From positions 1 through 29,208 of the IMG/VR virus record IMGVR_UViG_3300030385_000202: 29,208 nucleotides of DNA, one strand, 5' to 3'. The position numbers were made by a program, and so were the translations under genes. Positions 23,859 through 29,145 of this stretch are shown here, piece by piece (position 1 is the stretch's first letter; each line of letters begins with the position of its first letter). The notes below the pieces were generated by a model, which saw only the letters and a list, made by a program, of their open reading frames with translations, made no database searches and was not told the DNA's origin. Origin of the DNA: a virus.

Positions 23859-24262
23859 ATAAATTTTTTGTACCTAATAAAGTTTATGAAGATAGAATAG
23901 CTATCTGTAAGGAATGTGTTTATTATTCAAAGCCTTTAGGACAATGTAAAAGATGCCTTTGCTTTATGAAAGTCAAAGCACGAATAGCACCAATGGAATG
24001 TCCGCAGAAGTATTGGAGTAAGACTACTGAAATGAAAGCACCTGATGAACTGCCTAAAGAAATAGTAGAAGAAATACTAGACTTATGGAAAGACTTAAAA
24101 ACAGGAAGGGCAAAAGACATAGCAGCTAAAAAGAAAATGATTGAATTATGGAATACAATATCAGGCAGCAACTATAAAACAGGAACTAATTGTGGTTCTT
24201 GTTTATCAGCTTGTTTTGATGGTATTAAAAAACTATATTATGAATACTATAAAGGCGATTGA
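23855..24262 (+). CDS. Cys-rich zinc-finger-like protein (135 aa)
   Basis: A 135-residue protein with an N-terminal Cys cluster: Cys18, Cys21, Cys31, Cys34, Cys36 and Cys49 (ICKECVYYSKPLGQCKRCLC then ECPQKYW). This suggests a zinc-binding treble-clef or ribbon. A helical middle and a second small Cys pair (NCGSCLSAC) near residue 117 follow. Similar Cys clusters occur in small phage proteins near packaging genes. The start is a TTG overlapping the previous stop (TTGA). Function unknown; a nucleic-acid-binding partner of the Mom-like enzymes is possible. Confidence 0.55.
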   Translation: MNKFFVPNKVYEDRIAICKECVYYSKPLGQCKRCLCFMKVKARIAPMECPQKYWSKTTEMKAPDELPKEIVEEILDLWKDLKTGRAKDIAAKKKMIELWNTISGSNYKTGTNCGSCLSACFDGIKKLYYEYYKGD

Positions 24263-24446
24263 ACGCACACTTAATTGTGTAGATAGCAAAGGCATAGCTA
24301 GAGGGTGGGTAGTTTACTATGATAATAACGATAGGATAAAAGAGATTAAGTCTTTATTCAATCCACAAACTTATGACGGTAGTAGATACGTGCATACAGA
24401 TAGTGAGATAATAGAAAAATTAAATAAAGAAAAACTAAAGAAATGA
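24240..24446 (+). CDS. Small unknown protein (68 aa)
   Basis: A 68-residue protein. I chose the ATG at 24240, giving an N-terminus MNTIKAIERTLNCVDSKG and an overlap of 23 bases with the Cys-rich gene. A start at 24141 would add a segment that only mirrors the other frame. The protein has a beta hairpin-like middle (ARGWVVYYDNNDRIKEIKSL) and a basic C-terminal helix. It is coupled by an ATGA overlap to the zinc-ribbon gene. No motif recognised. Confidence 0.5.
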   Translation: MNTIKAIERTLNCVDSKGIARGWVVYYDNNDRIKEIKSLFNPQTYDGSRYVHTDSEIIEKLNKEKLKK

Positions 24447-24703
24447 TAAAATACATTTGCAATACTTGTGATGAAACTATAGAGCTTCAGAAGGCTACCA
24501 TTAAAGTAATAGATGGTAAGGTAAGAACACAAGAAGCGTATTGTAAAAAGTGTAAGGAATGGATGCAAGAAATTGAAAAAGACTTTGACGGTTTTCCTAG
24601 TCTGATAAGAACTGAAGAAACACTAAGTAGAAAAGGTGATAAACTTTGGGAAGGTGCTAAAGAAAAGCTATTAGGTGAAAGAGGAATAAATGAAGACTAC
24701 TAA
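24443..24703 (+). CDS. Zinc-ribbon protein (86 aa)
   Basis: An 86-residue protein with CNTC at residues 6-9 and CKKC at 34-37, spaced as in a single zinc ribbon, followed by an acidic helical tail. Com of phage Mu, which activates mom translation, has the same general build, and here a Mom-like gene lies on each side. A Com-like role is therefore attractive but unproven. The late promoter motif overlaps its last two codons and the sequence just after the stop. Confidence 0.55.
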   Translation: MIKYICNTCDETIELQKATIKVIDGKVRTQEAYCKKCKEWMQEIEKDFDGFPSLIRTEETLSRKGDKLWEGAKEKLLGERGINEDY

Positions 24704-24731
24704 ATAAATAACAACAAATTCTATTATATAC
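24702..24731 (+). promoter_or_regulatory. Bipartite late promoter motif, copy upstream of the ParB-like gene
   Basis: AAATAAA (24702-24708), 11 bases, TCTATTATATAC (24720-24731). The ATG of the ParB-like gene is at 24733, at the same distance from the TATTAT core as at the protease gene (8370). A leaderless transcript is predicted. This copy would drive the ParB/Mom cassette and, by read-through, the terminase genes. Confidence 0.65.
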
Positions 24732-24732
24732 T

Positions 24733-25380
24733 ATGCGACAACAACTTAAGATATACAAAGTAAAGGGAAACCCTCTCAATCCTAGACTTATTAAAAATGA
24801 TAAATTTAAAAAGCTAGTCAATAGTATCATCAGTATTCCTGCATTTATGAAATTAAGACCTATTATACTTGATGAGGACTTTATGGTAATAGGAGGAAAT
24901 ATGAGATTGAAAGCTCACCACCACTTGAATAGAAAAGAAATTTGGACTGATATGTTTACTCAAGCTGACTGTGATGAAATGAATAATATTGCACTAGCTG
25001 AAGAAAGAGAAACAAAAACTTATTTAGAATATTGTAATGAGATAACAATAAAAGATAATGTTAGTGCAGGAGAATGGGAGTATGATATGTTAGCTAATGA
25101 ATGGGATAGCGTTCAACTTAATGACTTTGGTTTAGATTTATGGCAGAATGAAGATGATATTGAAACAAGTGATGAGTTTAGTTTACCTGATGGAGAGAAA
25201 GGAAATTTAGAACAAATAACATACACACTAAGTAGTGAGCAGAGTAATATAATAAAAGAAGCAGTACAAGAAATAAAACATACTGAAGAATATAAGTATA
25301 TAGAAACATTTGGGAATGAAAATAGTAATGGAAACGCTTTATATTTATTAATAACTGAATGGAGAAAAACGAACAGCTAA
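24733..25380 (+). CDS. ParB-like N-domain protein (215 aa)
   Basis: A 215-residue protein. The N-terminal half matches a ParB/Srx-type fold: NPR at residues 16-18, a following helix (FKKLVNSIISIPAFMK), and LDEDFMVIGGNMRLKAHHHL near 47-65 containing the GGNMR box that ParB-like domains use for nucleotide contacts. There is no HTH domain and no fused methylase, though ParB-like domains in phages are often fused to or paired with DNA-modifying enzymes. The C-terminal half is acidic. It overlaps the next Mom-like gene by 22 bases, so they are likely to work together. Partition function is unlikely without a parA. Confidence 0.7.
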   Translation: MRQQLKIYKVKGNPLNPRLIKNDKFKKLVNSIISIPAFMKLRPIILDEDFMVIGGNMRLKAHHHLNRKEIWTDMFTQADCDEMNNIALAEERETKTYLEYCNEITIKDNVSAGEWEYDMLANEWDSVQLNDFGLDLWQNEDDIETSDEFSLPDGEKGNLEQITYTLSSEQSNIIKEAVQEIKHTEEYKYIETFGNENSNGNALYLLITEWRKTNS

Positions 25381-26057
25381 AAGACATAACAGTAAAGATT
25401 ATAGATAGTAAAACAGCAAAAAGATATACTATTGAAAATCATTATATGAAAACTTTTCCAATACCGAAAGTTTGTTTTGGAGTTTTCTATAATAAATTAT
25501 TAAGAGGTGTTATAACATTTGGACTAAGTCCTAGCACCGAGCAAAAAGTAAAAAAGATAGTTCCTAAAATTAATGAGAATGAATTTATCGAAATGCAAAG
25601 AATGAACCTATCAGATGTTTTAGGACATAATGCAGAAAGTTATGTATTAGGAAAAATCTATAAACTATTCAAAGACAATACTAAAGTGAAACTACTAATA
25701 ACACACGCAGGGGGATGTAAGAATGATTGCGGTATTGTTTATCAGGCTAGTAGTTGGTTGTATTTTGGGAAAGAAGTATGTAATGATTTTTACCATACAG
25801 TAAAAGGTGAATACAAAAACATAATATCACCAATGCGTTTCGGTAGAGTACCTAGAGAAGTTGTAAAATTAGGAAGCCAAAAAGTAGGTGAGTATTTATT
25901 TGGTGCAGGGAACATAATCAACTCCTTTAGATATTTGTATATTTATCCACTAAATAAAGGAATAAGAAGTTACTTAGAAAAAAAATGTATGGAATATCCT
26001 AAAGATAGTCAGGTGTTTAGAAAAAATCAAGAATGGATAATAGGGGGTGACCAATAG
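25359..26057 (+). CDS. Mom-family DNA modification protein B, divergent (232 aa)
   Basis: A 232-residue Mom-like protein. It has HY at 28-29, GVITFG at 50-55, EMQRM at 78-82 and GIVYQASSW at 125-133. The SFAD line of the other two copies is replaced by ITHAGG (114-119), followed by CKNDC. The loss of the Asp in that motif may change or remove catalysis. The ATG at 25359 overlaps the ParB-like gene. The stop codon lies inside the 48-base tRNA-like element at 26043. The C-terminal region is basic and ends in a short helix. Confidence 0.7.
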   Translation: MEKNEQLKDITVKIIDSKTAKRYTIENHYMKTFPIPKVCFGVFYNKLLRGVITFGLSPSTEQKVKKIVPKINENEFIEMQRMNLSDVLGHNAESYVLGKIYKLFKDNTKVKLLITHAGGCKNDCGIVYQASSWLYFGKEVCNDFYHTVKGEYKNIISPMRFGRVPREVVKLGSQKVGEYLFGAGNIINSFRYLYIYPLNKGIRSYLEKKCMEYPKDSQVFRKNQEWIIGGDQ

Positions 26058-26090
26058 GGGTTTTATGCAGTTCGAACCTGCACACCTCCA
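26043..26090 (+). ncRNA. Miniature tRNA-like element (48 nt)
   Basis: GGGGGTG (26043-26049) can pair with CACCTCC (26083-26089), seven pairs with one G-T, followed by a discriminator-like A. A perfect T-arm precedes the 3' strand: TGCAG, loop TTCGAAC, CTGCA (26066-26082). Only 16 bases join the acceptor to the T-arm, with at most a 3-pair ACC/GGT hairpin and no room for normal D and anticodon arms. This is a tRNA shrunk to acceptor and T-arm, or the 3' end of a tRNA. It overlaps the stop codon of the Mom-like gene upstream. Confidence 0.55.
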
Positions 26091-26098
26091 CTAATAAA

Positions 26099-26767
26099 AT
26101 GGGAAGAGCAAAAGAAATAAGAGTTAAAGTATTAACAAGTAAGGTGGCTAATGCTTTTGTAAAGAAGCAGCACTACTCAGGAAAGGTTGTTCCTAATAGC
26201 ACTTTACATTTTGGCTGCTTTTTAGATAAACGATTGCACGGAGTAATGAGTTTCGGACCTAGTATAAATAAGAAAGGCACAATTAACTTAGTAGAGGGAA
26301 CGGGTTGGAATGAATTTATAGAATTAAATAGAATGGCTTTTGATGACTTTTTGCCTAAGTATAGTGAAAGCAGATGTATAGCAATTAGTATGAAGTTAAT
26401 AAAGAAAAACGCACCTCATATAAAATGGGTAATTAGTTTTGCAGATGGAACACAATGCGGAGATGGAACAATTTACAGGGCAAGTGGTTTTAAATTAGTA
26501 GGTATTGTAGAGAATACTGCACTAAGAATAAATCCTGTAACTAAAAAACCTATGCACGTTATCCAAGCTCATCATTTAAAAATGAGTAGTGAATTTAGAA
26601 AATGGAAAGCGTATGATGGCTATCAGTTAAAGTATATTTATTTTATTGATAAGAAAATGGAAAGGAATTTAACAAAGCCAATTATACCTTTTAGTGAAAT
26701 AGATAAAATAGGTGCAGGTATGTATAAGGGAGAAAAGATAACATTAAAAGAAAGACAAAATGCGTGA
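26099..26767 (+). CDS. Mom-family DNA modification protein C (222 aa)
   Basis: A 222-residue protein, the copy closest in appearance to classical Mom: QHYSG at 24-28, HGVMSFG at 47-53, ELNRM at 75-79, WVISFADGTQCGDGTIYRAS at 110-129, then GFKLVG. The FADGxxCGxGTIY line is the one I associate with Mom of Mu-like phages. A family role in N6-modification of adenine to resist host restriction is likely. It begins 8 bases after the tRNA-like element, and its stop codon lies inside the tRNA-Gly-like gene. It differs greatly from copies A and B, so it is not a recent duplicate. Confidence 0.8.
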   Translation: MGRAKEIRVKVLTSKVANAFVKKQHYSGKVVPNSTLHFGCFLDKRLHGVMSFGPSINKKGTINLVEGTGWNEFIELNRMAFDDFLPKYSESRCIAISMKLIKKNAPHIKWVISFADGTQCGDGTIYRASGFKLVGIVENTALRINPVTKKPMHVIQAHHLKMSSEFRKWKAYDGYQLKYIYFIDKKMERNLTKPIIPFSEIDKIGAGMYKGEKITLKERQNA

Positions 26768-26833
26768 TTAGCATATACAGTAATGCATTGACTATTCCAA
26801 GTCAAAGAAGGGGTGCAATTCCACCATCACGCT
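26762..26833 (+). tRNA. tRNA-Gly(UCC)-like gene with enlarged anticodon loop
   Basis: A full cloverleaf can be drawn: acceptor GCGTGAT/ATCACGC (26762-26768 with 26826-26832, seven perfect pairs), discriminator T at 26833, D-arm GCAT/ATGC (26771-26774 with 26783-26786) and anticodon stem TTGAC/GTCAA (26788-26792 with 26801-26805). The anticodon loop has eight bases, TATTCCAA, instead of seven; taking T at 26795 as U33 gives anticodon UCC. G1-C72, C2-G71, G3-C70, U73, C35 and C36 are the bacterial glycine identity elements. The T-arm (GTGCAATTC core) has two stem mismatches. CCA is not encoded. Confidence 0.7.
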
Positions 26834-26851
26834 CTAACATAACATTTAAAA

Positions 26852-27205
26852 ATGGAACAAAATAGAACACAAATCGCAAAGAAGCAAATGCTGAAAGCAC
26901 TAGAGGGAAGTCTAGGGATAGTAACAACAGCTTTAAAGTCTTGCGACCTATCAAGAACAAACTACTACAAGTGGTTAAAAGAAGATGAAGACTTTGCTCA
27001 GAAAGTAAAAGATGTAGAATTAATAGCTCAGGATTTTGTTAAGTCTAAATTCTATGAATGTATAAAAGATAAAGTACCTTCAGTTGTAATACACGCAGCT
27101 AAAAACATACTAGGTATGAATGAAACCAATAGAGTAGATTTAACTTCAGGTGATGAACCTCTTAACTTACCATTAATAACATTTATCGAAACTGATACTG
27201 AGTAA
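26852..27205 (+). CDS. terS: Terminase small subunit (117 aa)
   Basis: A 117-residue protein. The N-terminal region (KKQMLKALEGSLGIVTTALK, then CDLSRTNYYKWLKEDEDFAQ) is the homeodomain-like HTH of small terminases, residues about 9-50. It is followed by a long helix (KVKDVELIAQDFVKSKFYEC) and a compact end. It recognises phage DNA and stimulates the large subunit during packaging. It lies directly upstream of the large subunit, whose likely start overlaps its last codons. An A-rich leader precedes the ATG; the tRNA-Gly-like gene ends 18 bases upstream. Confidence 0.75.
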   Translation: MEQNRTQIAKKQMLKALEGSLGIVTTALKSCDLSRTNYYKWLKEDEDFAQKVKDVELIAQDFVKSKFYECIKDKVPSVVIHAAKNILGMNETNRVDLTSGDEPLNLPLITFIETDTE

Positions 27206-28394
27206 AAAATACAATCCCTTATTTGATTCTAAGGCTAGATACTTTATTATAACAGGTGGTAGGGGTTCAGGTAAGTCTTTTGCTGTTACAGTCTTTCTAA
27301 CGCTACTTACTATGTCTGAAGGTATTAGAATATTGTTCACAAGATATACTATGACATCAGCACGTCTTTCAATTATACCTGAGTTCTTAGAAAAGATAAG
27401 TCTATTAGGCTATGAAAATGTATTTAGTGTAAACAAGTCAGAGGTTGTAAACTTAAAGAATAAGTCTGACATTCTATTTAGAGGTATTAAGACTTCAGCA
27501 GGAAATCAAACGGCTTCACTTAAATCACTAACAGGTGTATCTACTTGGGTACTTGATGAAGCAGAAGAATTAATAGATGAAAACATCTTTGACACTATTG
27601 ACCTAAGTATAAGAGAAAAGAATGTACAGAATAGAATTATACTTGTCTTGAATCCTGTTACTAAAGACAATTGGATTTATGAAAGGTTCTTTCAGGGAAA
27701 AGGAATTGAAGCAGGTTTTAATGGCGTTAAAGACAATGTATGTTATATACATAGTACCTACCTAGATAATAAAGATAATCTATCTGAGAGCTTCCTATCG
27801 CGTGTAGAAGCTATTAAGCATAATAATTATAAGAAGTACACTCAACAGCTTTTAGGTCAATGGCTAGACAAAGCTGAAGGTGTAGTATTTGAGAATTGGA
27901 GTATTGGAGAATTTAATCCTGATAACTTACAGACTTCTTGTGGTATGGATTTTGGATTTTCTATAGACCCTGACAGTCTTACTGAAGTTGCTATTGATAA
28001 GAAGCATAAGAAGATATACTTAAAAGAACACATATACAGGAATGGTTTAAAAAGTCAAGAGTTAGCAAAGATTGTTTTAGACAAAGTAGATGATAAACTT
28101 ATAATAGCTGATAGTGCAGAACCTAGACTAATAGCCGATTTAAAGCATTTAGGAGTAAACATAAGAGCGGTTAAAAAAGGAACTATTGAAAGCGGTATAA
28201 CTAGAATGCAAGATTATGAATTAATAGTAACACCTGAAAGCACTAACATAGCTAAAGAGTTAAACAATTATTGCTATGCAGATAAAGGTTCTAAGCTGTA
28301 TGTAGATAACTACAACCACGCAATAGACGGAATTAGATATAACATAATATACCATTTAGACAATCCTAATGCAGGTAAGTATTATGTGCAATAA
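27198..28394 (+). CDS. terL: Terminase large subunit, probable CTG start (398 aa)
   Basis: The ATPase and nuclease of DNA packaging, of the PBSX/Terminase_3 type. Walker A is GGRGSGKS at residues 20-27, Walker B is WVLDEAEE at about 117-124, and the nuclease acidic residues are in GMDFGFS (Asp251), IIADSAEP (Asp305) and HAIDGIRY (Asp377), numbered from a start at 27198. Walker A lies upstream of the first ATG in this frame (27312), so the gene must begin earlier. The frame is open only from 27180 (TAA at 27177) and contains no ATG, GTG or TTG before Walker A. A CTG at 27198 (then AGT AAA AAA TAC) gives an N-terminus MSKKYNPLF of typical length; CTG 27192 or ATA 27195 are alternatives. Confidence 0.85.
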   Translation: MSKKYNPLFDSKARYFIITGGRGSGKSFAVTVFLTLLTMSEGIRILFTRYTMTSARLSIIPEFLEKISLLGYENVFSVNKSEVVNLKNKSDILFRGIKTSAGNQTASLKSLTGVSTWVLDEAEELIDENIFDTIDLSIREKNVQNRIILVLNPVTKDNWIYERFFQGKGIEAGFNGVKDNVCYIHSTYLDNKDNLSESFLSRVEAIKHNNYKKYTQQLLGQWLDKAEGVVFENWSIGEFNPDNLQTSCGMDFGFSIDPDSLTEVAIDKKHKKIYLKEHIYRNGLKSQELAKIVLDKVDDKLIIADSAEPRLIADLKHLGVNIRAVKKGTIESGITRMQDYELIVTPESTNIAKELNNYCYADKGSKLYVDNYNHAIDGIRYNIIYHLDNPNAGKYYVQ

Positions 28395-28417
28395 AAAGGA
28401 AAAGCGACCTAAGTCGC
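28393..28417 (-). terminator. Hairpin after terL, reading as a terminator on the minus strand
   Basis: GCGAC (28404-28408) pairs with GTCGC (28413-28417) around CTAA. On the plus strand the hairpin is followed by AATCCCCC, no T run. On the minus strand it is followed by TTTT, CC and TTTTT. It would therefore stop leftward transcription, although no minus-strand gene is accepted here. Confidence 0.5.
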
Positions 28418-28459
28418 AATCCCCCACAAGTATGAAAACAGGGTAAAGGTAACATTTTA

Positions 28460-28489
28460 AACTAAATAATGGACTTTTCTATTATATAA
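28460..28489 (+). promoter_or_regulatory. Bipartite late promoter motif, copy upstream of the tail block
   Basis: AACTAAA (28460-28466), 11 bases, TCTATTATATAA (28478-28489). The predicted start near 28491 would give a leader of about 10 bases before the ATG at 28501. It would drive the tail genes across the window join. It is the copy with the weakest upstream box. Confidence 0.65.
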
Positions 28490-28500
28490 TATACGATACT

Positions 28501-29145
28501 ATGAAAGTAAAAATTAAGAAGGCAGGAAAGACTAAGCAGTACAATTTAATAAGTAAGTGGTCAGAAGTTACATTAGAAAAGTGGTTAAAACTTATTGATG
28601 TAGAAACAGATAGTAAAAGCAAAGAAGCGTTAGAAACAATAACAGCTTTGTCAAATATACCTAAACAGTTAGTTAAAGAATTAGGCATACAAGATGTAGC
28701 AGTTATAATGTCTAAGATGGCAGAGTTGCAAACGCAACAAGATAGTAAGTTAAAAAGGATAATAGAAGTAGGCGGTAAAGAGTACGGCTTTCATCCAAGT
28801 TTAGATGAAATTACCTTAGGTGAGTATGCCGATTTGGAAACTATAATAAAGAACGGAATAGAGAATAATATGCCTGAAGTAATGGCAATTCTTTACAGAC
28901 CAATAACAGAGAAAGGAGACAATGGAGTTTATACGATTGCAGCCTATGATGGCAATATAAGTATTAGAGCAGAAGAATTTAAAAAGATGAAAGCAGAACA
29001 AGTACAAAGTGCGCTAGTTTTTTTTTGGAATTTAGGGAAAGAATTGTCAAAGATTTTGCCATCATTTTTGATGGAACGTCTGAACAAGATAGGGAAGGAA
29101 TTGCAAGTGAATCCTTTGCCGAAAAGTGGGGATGGTTCGGAGTGA
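28501..29145 (+). CDS. Tail assembly chaperone, unshifted product (214 aa)
   Basis: A 214-residue protein of the type found just before the tail genes in Bacteroidetes siphophages (WSEVTLEKWLKLID near 20-33, FHPSLDEITLGEYADLE near 97-113, MPEVMAILYRPI near 124-135, VQSALVFFWNLGKELSKIL near 167-185). Its role is to bind the tape measure protein during tail assembly, as gpG does in lambda. The gene ends at TGA 29143-29145. Codon 175 lies in a T9 run, and the -1 frame is open past the stop, so a longer form of 260 residues is expected (see 29018 and 29025). A late promoter motif ends 11 bases upstream of the ATG. Confidence 0.65.
   Translation: MKVKIKKAGKTKQYNLISKWSEVTLEKWLKLIDVETDSKSKEALETITALSNIPKQLVKELGIQDVAVIMSKMAELQTQQDSKLKRIIEVGGKEYGFHPSLDEITLGEYADLETIIKNGIENNMPEVMAILYRPITEKGDNGVYTIAAYDGNISIRAEEFKKMKAEQVQSALVFFWNLGKELSKILPSFLMERLNKIGKELQVNPLPKSGDGSE
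29018..29026 (+). other. T9 slippery site for -1 frameshift
   Basis: Nine T in a row are read in the zero frame as GTT TTT TTT TGG. The heptamer T TTT TTT is a canonical slippery site of X XXY YYZ form. The -1 frame is open from 28983 past the zero-frame stop and through the window join to 111. Ribosomal slippage or RNA polymerase slippage on the run would both join the frames. Confidence 0.7.

Noticed and set aside
24141-24239. Upstream extension of the 24240 gene to an ATG at 24141
   Set aside because: It would overlap most of the Cys-rich gene's end; the extra 33 residues are out of character and the ATG at 24240 is a better fit.
24733-25380. ParB-like protein as part of a plasmid-type partition system
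   Set aside because: No parA, no centromere-like repeats and no HTH domain in the protein; linkage to Mom genes fits a modification role better.
25942-25951. Near-match to a DnaA box (TTATCCACT), and a similar reverse match near 22303
   Set aside because: Single isolated near-matches inside coding sequence in an AT-rich genome; no cluster and no AT-rich unwinding region beside them.
26043-26833. Phage attachment site at the tRNA-type sequences
   Set aside because: No integrase, excisionase or repressor was found in what appears to be a closed genome; kept only as a minor alternative for the tRNA-like element.
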